A stretch of DNA of 59,734 nucleotides from assembly GCA_024331045.1 (NCBI GenBank), contig JANDJC010000013.1, positions 1-59,734 on the forward strand. The letters run 5' to 3'. Every line of letters begins with the position of its first letter. The first letter of the stretch is position 1. The notes under the pieces were generated by a model. That model was not told where the DNA came from, made no database searches, and saw only the letters and a list, made by a program, of their open reading frames with translations. The DNA is from Nitrospira sp. (lineage in GTDB: Bacteria > Nitrospirota > Nitrospiria > Nitrospirales > Nitrospiraceae). Shown here piece after piece: positions 22,526-32,350 of this stretch. Made by a program: the position numbers and the translations under genes.

Positions 22526-23274
22526 GTCCCTATCCCATTCACAATGTGAGGAAGGTCCCTTATCGGACGGAACGCGTCGAACGAGGAGATGTGAACCAGC
22601 TTGATTTCATTGCTCTCCGGCTGAGTCTTCAGCCGATCTCTGTTATGGGTGATATGTGCGTGTGATGGTCGAACTTACTGGAAGGGTCCTTGCTCTGTCA
22701 AGGTTCCCGATTTAGTCCGCTTCATCAGACTGTTTAGACTTTCCAACAGAGGGGCAGGAGCGCATGAGAGGGAAGGACCTCACCGCGAACGCTCAAGCAC
22801 ATCCCAGCGCTCAGTACCCTTCCTTCTTCGAAGGGGCCCACCCAGGACGGACTAAGCACGCGGTCAAGAAACGAACAGACGGTCGAGAGTAACCAGATGA
22901 AGAGTCGTGAAAAAAGAGGTTGTAAGCCGCTAAAAGGTCCGGACGCCAGAGCCATTGACAGAACCATTGACAACTGACAAGCGCCTTCAGGGCCCCCACT
23001 TTAAACCCAAACGGTGGATCACGCATTGAAAGTGAGTGTGTGATTCGGCATGTACTGGCCAGCCAAACCGATACGATAGCTGGCTGAATAAGCCGGTCGG
23101 AAAGGAATCCGCGGCATTCTCCAGTATCAAGTCGGCTGGCCGTTTTCCCTGGCGAGGCTCACAGAGAGGCAACCAGGGTGATGGAACGGAGCCTCGCCTT
23201 TCAATCGTGGGTCATAAACGATCGACTCCGGTTTGCTTGACTTTATTTCCCTCTCTGCCATACCATCCACCTCC
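22526..23274. other. Divergent intergenic region upstream of gltB and the prenyl synthase
   Basis: About 750 bp between divergent genes. Short ORFs on both strands lack ribosome sites and protein-like composition. It must contain the gltBD promoter (see the candidate at 22672-22701). TTGACT (23237-23242) with TACCAT (23261-23266), 18 bp apart, may serve the prenyl synthase. No RNA gene or riboswitch is recognised. Confidence 0.45.
22672..22701 (-). promoter_or_regulatory. Candidate sigma-70 promoter for gltBD
   Basis: On the minus strand a perfect -35 box TTGACA (22701-22696) is followed after 18 bp by TAAGTT (22677-22672), a weak -10. This would give a 5' leader of about 140 nt before gltB. 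Confidence 0.35.
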
Positions 23275-24279
23275 ATGAGCAGAGAGCCTGCCATTTCAAC
23301 CATCAACACAATGGCGGACGTGTGGGAGGCATACCGCCATGAGCTCGAAGAAGTCGAAGAGCGGGTGAGACAAAACCTGGACTCCAGCGTCGCACTCGTC
23401 AATACAGTGGCCGCCCAAATCCTCAGTGGCGGAGGGAAACGCATCAGACCCCTTCTTCTTTTGTTAAGCGCGCGCCTCTGCGGTTACACGGATAACGAAC
23501 ACCATCAACTGGGCAGCCTAGTGGAGTTCATCCATACCGCAACGTTGCTGCACGACGACGTGGTCGATGAGGCCGATCTTCGCCGAGGCAGACGCACTGC
23601 ACGACGAGTCTGGGGAAACCAGATCAGTATCTTGGTGGGCGACTATCTTTACACCAGAGCCATGTGCCGGATCGTCGAATTTCGGAGTCAGGGTATCAAC
23701 GAGGTGCTGGCCGAGGCCTGTAAAAAAATGGCGGAGGGCGAAGTGCTGCAATTGTATTACAACGGCAATCCCTCCATCCCGGAAAGCGACTATATCAAGA
23801 TCGTCGAGCACAAGACCGCTGGCCTGATCGCGGCCGCCTGTCGCATGGGGGCTATCCTCGCCGACGCCCCCGAAGCTCAACAAGAAGCATTGTTCCGCTT
23901 TGGACAGTACGTGGGCATTGCTTTCCAGGTCGCCGACGACACGTTGGACTACATTGCGAACGGGGCCTCGCTGGGGAAAACCATTGGACAGGATTTGCGG
24001 CAAGGGAAGGCCACGCTTCCCCTGCTCCATCTGCTTCAGCAGTGTTCGGAAGAGGACGCACAGATGATCAAGGACCGCATGGAAACCCGGACACTAAGCG
24101 ACGCAGATCTTGAACGTATTCTCATGCTGATGAAAGAATATGGGTCCATCACTTATGCGATGGATCGGGCCAAAACCTACGTGGCCGCGGCCAAGCAAGA
24201 GCTCGAGTTGTTTGAGGACAGTCCGGCGCGTCGCGCCCTGACGGTCGCCGCCGATTACATGATTACCAGGGATCGATAG
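23275..24279 (+). CDS. Polyprenyl diphosphate synthase
   Basis: Trans-prenyltransferase that condenses isopentenyl diphosphate units to make the long side chain of quinones. It has 334 residues from the ATG at 23275 (MSREPAIST); a TTG at 23233 and an ATG at 23311 are in frame. It has the GGGKRIRP substrate-binding motif, the first Asp-rich motif DDVVD (residues 94-98) followed by RRGRRTARR, the EHKTAGLIAAACRMGA helix and the second Asp-rich motif DDTLD (221-225). Length and motifs match octaprenyl/heptaprenyl-type synthases (IspB/HepT group); chain length cannot be read from the sequence. A possible promoter lies so close to 23275 that the message would have almost no leader. Confidence 0.93.
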   Translation: MSREPAISTINTMADVWEAYRHELEEVEERVRQNLDSSVALVNTVAAQILSGGGKRIRPLLLLLSARLCGYTDNEHHQLGSLVEFIHTATLLHDDVVDEADLRRGRRTARRVWGNQISILVGDYLYTRAMCRIVEFRSQGINEVLAEACKKMAEGEVLQLYYNGNPSIPESDYIKIVEHKTAGLIAAACRMGAILADAPEAQQEALFRFGQYVGIAFQVADDTLDYIANGASLGKTIGQDLRQGKATLPLLHLLQQCSEEDAQMIKDRMETRTLSDADLERILMLMKEYGSITYAMDRAKTYVAAAKQELELFEDSPARRALTVAADYMITRDR

Positions 24280-24404
24280 TCATCTCCCGCCCGCCCATCA
24301 CTGCAAACGACTTGGACAGCGAACGGCAAGAGGAGGGCAGACTTCCTTCCCCGTTGCGCGGTTGGATTATTCACCTTTAGCCGCTCGGAGCAAGAGACCA
24401 AACC

Positions 24405-25727
24405 ATGTCAGAGATTTTTCCTTTTTACGGCACCCGGTTTGACACCGCAGTCGTCGGCGACATTAAGGAAGTCGTCGCTCCCCCCTACGATGTTATTGAC
24501 GCATCTCACCAAGAAGCCCTCCACCGCCGACACCCTCACAATGTGATTCGGTTGGAATTGGGATTGGACCGACCGGACGATGGACCAACCAACAACCGCT
24601 ATACCCGCGCCGCCGCTACCCTGCAAGAATGGCTGGCCAACGGTGTGCTCAAACGAGATCGGCAACCGGCTCTCTACTATCACACCATTGACTATCATCC
24701 TCCTTCCTCCGACTCCGTTTCACCAACCTCAAAAGTACTGCGAGGGTTCCTTGCTCTGGTCAAACTTGAGGACTTCGATTCGGGACAGATCTACCCCCAT
24801 GAAAACACGAGGGCGGCGGCCAAAACCGATCGCCTCAATCTTTTGGAAGCGTGCCGGGCCAATGTCAGTCCCATCTGGTCGCTGTATTCAGATCCGGAAG
24901 GAACCGTGGTGGGGTGGCTCGAAACGGCTGCAAAGGGACAGCCGCCCCTGTACGACTTTGAGGACGACGCCGGTTTCCACGAACGACTATGGCCCATCAC
25001 TGATCCCGAGGTCGTGGCTCACGTGACCCGTGCCATGCGAAGCAAACCGCTTTTCATTGCAGATGGCCACCATCGCTACGAAACCACTTTGCACTATCGG
25101 TCCCGTCGCCGGAACGGGGGTGGTCCGCCGGGACTTCAACCCTATGATTGTGCGCTAATGCTGCTGACTCCTCTGGAAGATCCGGGGCTCACCGTTCTGC
25201 CAACCCATCGGGTGCTTACCGCGCCTCTTCCTCCCTACGAGGCGATCAAAACCAGACTGGGCGACCTCTTCGACTACCAAGAATTCCCCTTTACGCCCGC
25301 CTCCCAGCAGACGGCACGCTCGCAATTCCTGACTACTCTGAGATCAAAGGGCCGCTCGGCTCCTTCCTTCGGCATGGCAGTAAAGGGCGATTCCCGTTAC
25401 ACCGTCTTGACACTCAAACCAACCCACCGGCCATCAGCCGACACTTCTCCACGCGCCAGGCTCGACGTGTCGCTGCTCCAGCAATTGATCGTCGCCAAGC
25501 TCTGCCCCTCGCGGGAGGAGCAAGAGGCGATGCTTTACACGAAAGATGACCACGAAGCGCTAGATTGGGTGGCTCAAGGAGTCGGCACTGGTGCGCTGCT
25601 GCTCAATGCGACCAAGGTGGAAGAAATCCGCGCCGTCGCACTGGCCGGCGAGCGCATGCCTCACAAATCAACGTACTTTTTCCCCAAACCACTGACCGGC
25701 TTGGTGCTCCATGTGATGGAGGAATGA
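24405..25727 (+). CDS. DUF1015 family protein
   Basis: Cytoplasmic protein of 440 residues matching the widespread DUF1015 family at full length. Recognisable blocks are VVAPPYDVIDASHQEALHRR near the N-terminus, HPHNVIRLELG, GQIYPHENTRAAAKTDRLNL, and the conserved FIADGHHRYETTLHYR in the middle. The His-rich DGHHRYET block looks like an active site, but the reaction is not established for bacterial members as far as I know. It is followed after 16 bp by a sigma-54 response regulator and is probably co-transcribed with it. Confidence 0.88.
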   Translation: MSEIFPFYGTRFDTAVVGDIKEVVAPPYDVIDASHQEALHRRHPHNVIRLELGLDRPDDGPTNNRYTRAAATLQEWLANGVLKRDRQPALYYHTIDYHPPSSDSVSPTSKVLRGFLALVKLEDFDSGQIYPHENTRAAAKTDRLNLLEACRANVSPIWSLYSDPEGTVVGWLETAAKGQPPLYDFEDDAGFHERLWPITDPEVVAHVTRAMRSKPLFIADGHHRYETTLHYRSRRRNGGGPPGLQPYDCALMLLTPLEDPGLTVLPTHRVLTAPLPPYEAIKTRLGDLFDYQEFPFTPASQQTARSQFLTTLRSKGRSAPSFGMAVKGDSRYTVLTLKPTHRPSADTSPRARLDVSLLQQLIVAKLCPSREEQEAMLYTKDDHEALDWVAQGVGTGALLLNATKVEEIRAVALAGERMPHKSTYFFPKPLTGLVLHVMEE

Positions 25728-25743
25728 CCCAGGAGGCAGAACC

Positions 25744-27147
25744 ATGGCTGCCAGAATTCTGATCGCCGACGACGATCCCGACATTGTGTCGGTCTTGCAC
25801 GACCGGCTGCAATCGCATGGTTATGACATCATCACGGCAAAAGACGGCCAAGAAGCGTTAGGACAAATCGTGCAGGAATCTCCTAATTTGGTGTTGCTGG
25901 ACCTCACCCTCCCCAAACTGTCCGGCATCGATGTCTTGAAGCAGTTACATCGCTTGAAACAAATGGACAGTCTGCCGGTCGTCGTCATGACCGCTCACGG
26001 CTCTATCGATGTGGCGGTCGAGGCGATGAAGGAAGGCGCCTATGACTTCCTCACCAAGCCACTAGACAAGGATCATTTGCTGCTCGTCATTCGCAAAGCC
26101 CTCGAACGGGACCATTTACGCCAGCAGGTCGACTACCTCCGCTCCGAGGTCGCCGGACGCTACGCCTCGATCATCGGCAACAGCCCGTCGATCCAGCCCA
26201 TCATCGAAGCGGCCCGCCGGGCCGCCAAGTCGGATGCCAGTGTGCTCCTGCTTGGCGAGAGCGGAACCGGCAAGGAACTGTTCGCCCGTTCCATTCACCA
26301 GTGGAGCCATCGCCAGGCCATGCCGCTTATCGTCATCAACTGCGTGGCCCTGACGGAAACGTTGCTAGAAAACGAGCTGTTCGGCCACGAGCGTGGCGCC
26401 TTCACCGGGGCGGATCGGCTGCAAAAGGGCAAGTTGGAAATGGCCGATGGCGGCACGGTGTTTCTGGATGAAATCGGCGACATGTCGCTGCCCTTGCAGG
26501 CGAAGCTGCTGCGAGTGCTGCAGGACCGCGAGTTTCACCGTGTCGGCGGCACCAAGACCATCTCGGTCAACATCCGCATCATCGCCGCCACGAACAAGGA
26601 TTTAAAGAAAGCCGTGAAAGCCGGCGAGTTCCGCGAAGATCTCTATTTCCGCTTGAACGTTATTACACTCACCCTGCCTCCCCTGCGGGAGCGCCGGAGC
26701 GACATCCCCGCCTTGGCCCAATTCTTCCTCGACCGACATGCGAAAGATGCCAAACGGCCGCACATGACCTTCAGCCCCCAGGCGCTCGACGCTCTCGCAC
26801 GGTATTCGTGGCCGGGCAACATCCGCGAATTGGAGAACGTGATCGCTCGCGCCGTCGTCTTGAGCCCCACTGACACGATCGAACCTACCATGCTTGCTCT
26901 CTTGCATGAGGAACAAGAGATCCGCCCCCAGAACGGTCCCTATCTCCCTTATTTGGATCTGCCCTACCACCAATCGATGGAGGAGCACAGTCGCTATATC
27001 ATCGCCCGGGCCATTGCCCATGCAAACGGCAACCAAACCAAGGCTGCGGAGTTTTTGAAGCTGCAGCGCACCTACCTCGCTCGCCTCATCAAGCGCCACA
27101 AGACCATGGGAGGGTCGGGGGCCACAGCCATTCCGGACGGTGTCTAA
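25744..27147 (+). CDS. NtrC-family sigma-54-dependent response regulator
   Basis: Transcription activator of 467 residues with three domains. The receiver domain (residues 5-120) has the acidic cluster ADDDPD, phosphoacceptor D53 (LLDLTLP), the switch Thr in VVMTAHGS and the Lys in TKPLDK. The AAA+ domain (about 145-375) has Walker A GESGTGKE (from 171), the sigma-54-contact loop GAFTGA (218-223), Walker B GGTVFLDEIGD and an arginine-finger region. The C-terminal Fis-type helix-turn-helix includes NGNQTKAAEFLKLQRTYLAR. AGGAGG precedes the start. No kinase is adjacent in the operon. It shows that the host uses sigma-54 promoters; the target genes are unknown. Confidence 0.95.
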   Translation: MAARILIADDDPDIVSVLHDRLQSHGYDIITAKDGQEALGQIVQESPNLVLLDLTLPKLSGIDVLKQLHRLKQMDSLPVVVMTAHGSIDVAVEAMKEGAYDFLTKPLDKDHLLLVIRKALERDHLRQQVDYLRSEVAGRYASIIGNSPSIQPIIEAARRAAKSDASVLLLGESGTGKELFARSIHQWSHRQAMPLIVINCVALTETLLENELFGHERGAFTGADRLQKGKLEMADGGTVFLDEIGDMSLPLQAKLLRVLQDREFHRVGGTKTISVNIRIIAATNKDLKKAVKAGEFREDLYFRLNVITLTLPPLRERRSDIPALAQFFLDRHAKDAKRPHMTFSPQALDALARYSWPGNIRELENVIARAVVLSPTDTIEPTMLALLHEEQEIRPQNGPYLPYLDLPYHQSMEEHSRYIIARAIAHANGNQTKAAEFLKLQRTYLARLIKRHKTMGGSGATAIPDGV

Positions 27148-27220
27148 CGTTTTTCCAAAGCAGAGAGGACGCGTGCCCCTCCACATCCCGTAAACCGCTA
27201 CAGCCATGCAGGAAATGCCG

Positions 27221-27967
27221 CTACTGAGCGGCAATGAACTGGCGATCCTCCAATCGAATCAAGCCCGCCTCCACATCCCGTTCAGCCTGCCTATATCGCT
27301 CAAGGGTCCCTACATCGGACCAGTAGCCGCACATATCGTACCCCATCACCCTTTCCCTCTGTTTGATCGCGTCAATGTAGGAATCCATGATTGACAGCAC
27401 CGCTCCTGTTGGTACCCCCTGAAGCAGGCGAAGATCCAAGATATGAATGCCGGCGAACATCCGTGGCACTGTGGGCCCAACATTTTCCAGGCCCTTGCCC
27501 CTGATTCGCACAATGCGGTGCCCCAGTCCGACCTCGACCAGGCCCCACTGGGCCGCATCATTATCCTCGCGCAAAACCAACGTCGCCGCAGCCCGATGCG
27601 TCCAATGAAACGCTATGAGGGCATCGAGATCCAATTCAACCAGGGTATCGCCGTTGAGAACCAGTACCGGCTCTCCATCAAAATAGGGTTCAGCGTGTTT
27701 GATTCCCCCGCCGGTTCCCAAAATCGTCCTCTCTTTGGAGTAGGTAATCCGCAGGCCAAACCGCGAGCCGTCACCTAGTGCCTGTTCGATCATCGAGCCC
27801 AGATAGTGCAAGTTGATGACGACGTCCCGAAATCCATGACGTCTCAGCAACAGCAGATTCCAGACAATCAAGGGCACTCCCCCGATCGGTAACAGCGGCT
27901 TGGGCATCTGCTCTGTCAACGGCCGAAGCCTGGTACCGAACCCAGCCGCAAGGATCATCGCTTTCAT
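27221..27967 (-). CDS. murU: MurNAc-1-phosphate uridylyltransferase-like nucleotidyltransferase
   Basis: Sugar-1-phosphate nucleotidyltransferase of 248 residues. The start at 27967 has GGAGGGGGCAA upstream. The N-terminus carries the nucleotide-binding signature MKAMILAAGFGTRLRPLT followed by MPKPLLPIGGVPLI, and later VLNGDTLVELDLDALI with the metal-binding Asp. Length and the neighbouring kinase fit MurU, which makes UDP-MurNAc from MurNAc-1-P in the AmgK/MurU cell-wall recycling route that bypasses MurA. Mannose-1-phosphate guanylyltransferases have the same signature, so the MurU call rests on context. It lies 133 bp downstream of the kinase gene on the same strand. Confidence 0.82.
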   Translation of the reverse strand: MKAMILAAGFGTRLRPLTEQMPKPLLPIGGVPLIVWNLLLLRRHGFRDVVINLHYLGSMIEQALGDGSRFGLRITYSKERTILGTGGGIKHAEPYFDGEPVLVLNGDTLVELDLDALIAFHWTHRAAATLVLREDNDAAQWGLVEVGLGHRIVRIRGKGLENVGPTVPRMFAGIHILDLRLLQGVPTGAVLSIMDSYIDAIKQRERVMGYDMCGYWSDVGTLERYRQAERDVEAGLIRLEDRQFIAAQ

Positions 27968-28100
27968 TTGCCCCCTCCACGACAACCCATTTCTCGCGAT
28001 CCTCGCCACAAAGCATCGTGGCCCAATAACGTGACCAACCATCCCTGAAAGGAAGGCGCACCAGCGGCCGGGCGCTCTGTTCCTGTCACTCTTGCACCGT

Positions 28101-29207
28101 TTACTGCAACTCTGGAACGTAGGGCGTGAGGCGGCGCCGCAGCTCGTTTAATTCCGGATATTTGGCAAGATTTCGTTTAACGTAGCCCAGCACACGGGGG
28201 ATGTCAGACAGAAACTTGGGGTTCCGCTTGACGCGATCAATGTAGACGAATCGGCCGGCCGCCTTGAGGTTGCGCTGGATACTGGTGAGATCGAACAGGC
28301 GGCGGAATGAAGCATGATTGGTCCACACAACCCGCCGCGCCGCCATTCGATCAAGATAGTATTCCACCAATTCATCGACCAGCGATTCATCAAGTTCGAC
28401 ATAGGCATCCCGTAGCAGCGACGCCAAGTCATAGGTGGCCGGTCCCATCAACGCATCCTGAAAATCAAGCACCCCCAACCGCTCCCCATCGACCATCAGG
28501 TTTCGCGAGTGATAATCCCGGTGCACAAAGACGCGCGGCTCCCCGGCTAGGAGATCGGCAATGCGCTCGAACTCCTGGCGAATCGCGATCCAATCGTCCG
28601 AACACATCGGCTTTCCACGCCGCGCGACCACTCCGTACTCCAGAAAATGATCGAACTCCCACATCAGCAACGGAACGTCAAATCGGCGATGAAAGGCAAT
28701 ACAACTTCCATTGGGCGGCATGGTCGCTTCGCTCTGAAGACGCACCAAAATATCGATGGCCTGTCTATAACGAGTCTCCAGCATCGTGGAATCGGCGGTC
28801 CGAGTCACTTCGGCTAACGTCACGTCGCCCAAGTCTTCGAGATACAGTAGACCAGCCTCCACATCATAGAAATGGAGCACCGGCACTGGGATGTTCGCTT
28901 TGGCTAAATGGGAGAGGACGTTCACGAAAGGCAGTTCGTCGATCTCCGTGACCGAACCACTGACCGCCTCTTCCGATCGCTTGAACTCTTCCGTTTGAGC
29001 CAACTGCATGAGAATCACAGAATGCGGCGGCCCGCCGTCGAGCACCGCGCGATAATAACGCCGATTCGACGCATCACCGGCCAACGGTCGGATCTCTCGC
29101 AACGCCAGGCCGGGGGGAAGATACGTTTGAACCGTCCGCGCCACGTGGGACGGATCGGGAGGGAGGGGCGAAACCGGGGCAGGAGGAGCCGAATGAACCT
29201 TCGACAT
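28101..29207 (-). CDS. amgK: N-acetylmuramate/GlcNAc anomeric kinase AmgK-like phosphotransferase
   Basis: Aminoglycoside-phosphotransferase-fold kinase of 368 residues. It would phosphorylate MurNAc (and GlcNAc) at C1 in peptidoglycan recycling. Kinase motifs are the P-loop-like region LAGDASNRRYYRAVL (residues about 42-56), the catalytic loop VFVHRDYHSRNLMVDGE with the HRD-type Asp, and the metal-binding GVLDFQDALMGPATYDLASL. These last two blocks are close to known AmgK proteins. Its partner murU follows. A perfect TATAAT lies only 9 bp before the ATG, so the transcript may be near-leaderless. About 20 residues of Pro/Ala-rich sequence precede the domain. Confidence 0.85.
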   Translation of the reverse strand: MSKVHSAPPAPVSPLPPDPSHVARTVQTYLPPGLALREIRPLAGDASNRRYYRAVLDGGPPHSVILMQLAQTEEFKRSEEAVSGSVTEIDELPFVNVLSHLAKANIPVPVLHFYDVEAGLLYLEDLGDVTLAEVTRTADSTMLETRYRQAIDILVRLQSEATMPPNGSCIAFHRRFDVPLLMWEFDHFLEYGVVARRGKPMCSDDWIAIRQEFERIADLLAGEPRVFVHRDYHSRNLMVDGERLGVLDFQDALMGPATYDLASLLRDAYVELDESLVDELVEYYLDRMAARRVVWTNHASFRRLFDLTSIQRNLKAAGRFVYIDRVKRNPKFLSDIPRVLGYVKRNLAKYPELNELRRRLTPYVPELQ

Positions 29208-29216
29208 ACGGAGGCG

Positions 29217-29245
29217 ATTATATCCGTGCTCACTCCGTCTGTCAC
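29217..29245 (-). promoter_or_regulatory. Promoter of amgK with near-leaderless geometry
   Basis: GTGACA (29245-29240) and a consensus TATAAT (29222-29217) are separated by exactly 17 bp. Transcription would start at about 29209-29211, 2-4 nt before the amgK ATG at 29207. This leaves no room for a ribosome site. Confidence 0.6.
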
Positions 29246-29328
29246 GAAGGGCGCTGAATCTCGCAAGATCGCCTTCTCAAAACGTTTGAGCCAATCTGGT
29301 TATTCTTCGGTCAAGACAGATCGCCCCG

Positions 29329-31470
29329 TCACTTTTCACGATGATGACGGCCCACCAGATCGGTCCGGCCCGTACAACCGGATGCGGGGCACCAGCGCGC
29401 AAGCACCGCTGCGAACGTTTGGGCATGAACAGGTTTGCTGACAAAGTCATCCATGCCGGCGGCAAGACACGCCGCCCGATCATCCACCGCCACATTGGCC
29501 GTCATCGCAATAATGGGGAGGCGGACGCCGCGCGCCTCCTGTCGACGAATCTCCGCCGCGGCCCGCAACCCATCCATGACCGGCATTTGACAATCCATCA
29601 AAACCATCGCGTAGCTGACACGCGACACCGCCGCAACCGCCTCACAGCCATTTGACACCACATCCACTCGATAGCCCATCTTCTCGAGCACCCGCACAGC
29701 TACTTTTTGATTCACAACGTTGTCCTCGGCAAGCAGAATGCGCGGGCAGTCCCGCATTCGAGTTTCAGCTAGGCTATGCCGTGTAATAAGGGTGGAGGTG
29801 GGAACGTCGTGTCCCGAATTGCCTTCAACCGTCATGGACGCTGGAGCAACATTCAGCACAGCCGCCAGACATTCTCGGAGCTGCGTCTCACGGACCGGTT
29901 TGGTCAGATAGGCCACGCAGCCGGCGTCGCGTGCAAGAACGGCGTCACCGCGTTGCCCTCGAGAGGTCAGCAAGACAAGCCGAGTGGCGGCAAGCAGGGG
30001 GTCGGCTTTGACCGCCTTTGCCAAATCCAGCCCGCTCATCCCCGGCATCTGGGAATCGATAATTGCAACGTCGCAACCTTGATGACAACGCGCCGCATCA
30101 CGTAACAGTTGAAGAGCTTGGTGTCCATTCTCCGCCGAGAGACATGAGGCACCCCATTTCTCTGCATAGAGCTCGATGACACGACGGTTGGTGGCATGAT
30201 CGTCGACGACGCACAATCGGCGTCCCTTGAGATTCGTTACAGTCGTATTGAAAGGAGGCAGCGTCGTTGACGTCACTTGAAACTGAACCGTGAACCAAAA
30301 TGTACTGCCTTTCTCCACCCGACTTTCCACACCAATCTGCCCGTCCATGAGTCGCACGAGCTGTTTGCAGATCGCCAAACCCAGTCCCGTACCGCCGTAT
30401 TTGCGGGTGGTTGAACTGTCGGCTTGGACAAATGGCTGAAACAGACGTCGTTGGGCTTCCGCTTCAATGCCAACGCCCGTATCAGCGACTTCAAACCGCA
30501 CGATAGCCTCATTGTCAGTGCGCCGAACCAAGCCGACGGTGACGACGACTTCCCCTTGCCCTGCAAACTTGATGGCATTGCCGATGAGATTCAAAAGGAT
30601 CTGCCGCAGTTTCGCGGGATCTCCGCGCAGAGCGGTCGGAACATCCGCATGAAAGAGACAGGCGAGGTTCAACCCTTTGTCGGCGGCCCTTTCAGCCAGG
30701 AGATCGACCACCCCCTCCGTTGTCGCGCGCAAGTCGAAATCTATGGATTCAAGGGTCAGTTTGCCCGCTTCGCCCTTGGAAAAGTCGAGGATATCGTTGA
30801 TGATCGCGAGCAGATGCCGGCCACAGTCGCGGATCGTTTCGGCAAACTCTCGCTGCTCAGCGGTCAGCTCCGTATCCAATAGCAGATCCGTCATGCCGAT
30901 GACACCGTTCATAGGTGTACGGATTTCGTGACTCATGGTCGCCAGAAAATCGCTCTTCGCCCGCGCGGCGGCCTCTGCTGACTCCTTCGCTGCCAGCAAT
31001 TCCCGCTCCGCTCTCTTCTGTCGAGTCAAATCGCGTATAACCATGATCATGAGCAAGCCGCCGGAGAGCTCTGCATGGCTGAGTCTGATTTCAGCCGGAA
31101 ACTCAATTCCATTGCGTCTGCGCCCCACCGAGTCAAATCCGTCACGTATTGATCTGATCGTCGGCGATGTCGCGTAAGAAGTACGGTGAGCGCGATGTCT
31201 GACGCGCAATTGCTCAGGCACCACCATCTCGATCGGCTGGCCTTCCAGTTCATCGGGCGAAAAACCGAACAGCCGCTCGGCCTGACGATTGCTCAACACG
31301 ATCCGCCCCTCGCTGTCAATAATAAGGATGGCATCGGGTGCCGCCTCGATGAGATGCTGAAACTTGCGCTCCGCGTCTTGCGCCCGCCCCCGTTCTTCAG
31401 CCGCCGCCGCGTACGATTCATGCTGGCGGCGTACACTCCACAAGAGCGCCCCCACCAACGGAAGAATCAT
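29329..31470 (-). CDS. Hybrid sensor histidine kinase (PAS-HisKA-HATPase-REC-REC)
   Basis: Membrane-anchored hybrid kinase, 713 residues from the ATG at 31470, inside what should be its transmembrane segment ([13 protein letters not shown]). Domains in order are a linker helix and a PAS domain (about 38-145, [20 protein letters not shown]), HisKA with phosphorylated His in [15 protein letters not shown] (about H181), HATPase with N box [14 protein letters not shown] and G boxes VADTGVGI and GGTGLGLAI, and two receiver domains with phosphoacceptor Asp in [13 protein letters not shown] and [13 protein letters not shown]. No ribosome site precedes 31470. Upstream, a Cache-like sensor lies in another frame and joins after one base is removed from the G6 run at 31476-31481. 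This ORF is therefore most likely the 3' part of a broken gene, or the sequence has an error. Confidence 0.82.
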   Translation of the reverse strand: MILPLVGALLWSVRRQHESYAAAAEERGRAQDAERKFQHLIEAAPDAILIIDSEGRIVLSNRQAERLFGFSPDELEGQPIEMVVPEQLRVRHRAHRTSYATSPTIRSIRDGFDSVGRRRNGIEFPAEIRLSHAELSGGLLMIMVIRDLTRQKRAERELLAAKESAEAAARAKSDFLATMSHEIRTPMNGVIGMTDLLLDTELTAEQREFAETIRDCGRHLLAIINDILDFSKGEAGKLTLESIDFDLRATTEGVVDLLAERAADKGLNLACLFHADVPTALRGDPAKLRQILLNLIGNAIKFAGQGEVVVTVGLVRRTDNEAIVRFEVADTGVGIEAEAQRRLFQPFVQADSSTTRKYGGTGLGLAICKQLVRLMDGQIGVESRVEKGSTFWFTVQFQVTSTTLPPFNTTVTNLKGRRLCVVDDHATNRRVIELYAEKWGASCLSAENGHQALQLLRDAARCHQGCDVAIIDSQMPGMSGLDLAKAVKADPLLAATRLVLLTSRGQRGDAVLARDAGCVAYLTKPVRETQLRECLAAVLNVAPASMTVEGNSGHDVPTSTLITRHSLAETRMRDCPRILLAEDNVVNQKVAVRVLEKMGYRVDVVSNGCEAVAAVSRVSYAMVLMDCQMPVMDGLRAAAEIRRQEARGVRLPIIAMTANVAVDDRAACLAAGMDDFVSKPVHAQTFAAVLARWCPASGCTGRTDLVGRHHREK

Positions 31471-31475
31471 CCCCA

Positions 31476-31987
31476 CCCCCCGCAAGACCGATTTTTGTTA
31501 TGGTTGTCCGAATGGGGGCCAGGAGATCATCCCGATCCACCCGCACAAGGATCCCCCACCGAAACGCGTCGAGTTCTTCTATCCCTTTCGTCATCGCATA
31601 GGCGGTGACGACGTCCACCTGTCTGCGCAGATGTCGTTCTTCAATAAATCCGGGAGGGGCCGAATCAAACAATTGCGCGGAAGGCAATCCCTTCCGTTTT
31701 AAATTGACCGTTCCTTCTTCCCGCAGATGCGAATCCGCGATGACTTCTCCCTCGCGATTCAGAAATTGGTACTCGATCCGCACGGTCGATCCCCATTGCG
31801 CTTGTAAGGCAGTCACGGTTCGCGCGAAACAATCTTCCAACACTGCAAGCGAAATCTCCTCGGTCACGGCTCCAAGACATTCACCGGACGGTCCTTTGAT
31901 CGGCGCGGTCAGTGAAGCTACAATGGCGCCCCCCAAGTCCTCGGATGGTCGAGGCTTCATCGCCACAACTTTTCCGACTTGAAATGC
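31476..31987 (-). pseudogene. Frameshifted, 5'-truncated Cache sensor part of the hybrid kinase
   Basis: About 170 codons of periplasmic Cache-type sensor sequence: GGAIVASLTAPIKGPSGECL, YQFLNREGEVIADSHLREEG and FRWGILVRVDRDDLLAPI. The frame then runs toward the membrane segment but shifts at the G6 run 31476-31481; with five G residues it would read [16 protein letters not shown] directly into the kinase. The 5' side is also incomplete: a stop at 31988-31990 closes the frame, and the first half of a double Cache domain and its N-terminal membrane helix are missing. Degraded sequence in a different frame extends to about 32100. A genuinely broken gene is likelier than a pure sequencing error, because two independent defects are seen. 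Confidence 0.65.
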
Positions 31988-32350
31988 TCAATGCGTCGTT
32001 CCACCCTTTACGACACCCTTTCCGATAGGAACGACTACGCTGGCGAGACGATGGTGCTGAGCTATAGGTAGTTATCGATAAACCACTCGCGCAGCCTGGC
32101 AAGGGGTGTACAGATTATGGGCGAGGGTATACATTTCCGCGGCTCAAAAGAGCCTCAAAGGAGCATCAGATGATGGACACAGTCTTCACGAAGCGATGAG
32201 GTTTCCGTCGTCTGAGACCGGCTACTCAGTTCACCTGAGGCCATTCGGCAGGACGTCACTTCAGCGTGCATAGACGATATGGTGATTGCGCTTTCCTCCT
32301 AAATCATGCTTGACGCCAGAGATGTTTTACTGCTCGTGGTGGAGAAGGGG
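31988..32350. other. Intergenic/degenerate region between kinase remnant and LuxR-type regulator
   Basis: About 360 bp. On the minus strand from 32100 to 31990 one frame reads LARLREWFIDNYL, stop, LSTIVSPA, stop, SFLSERVS, stop, RVERRIEHFKSEKLWR. This looks like the lost N-terminal half of the Cache domain interrupted by stops (TAG, TAG, TAA). The rest must hold the promoter of the plus-strand regulator genes; no clear boxes are seen. Confidence 0.4.
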
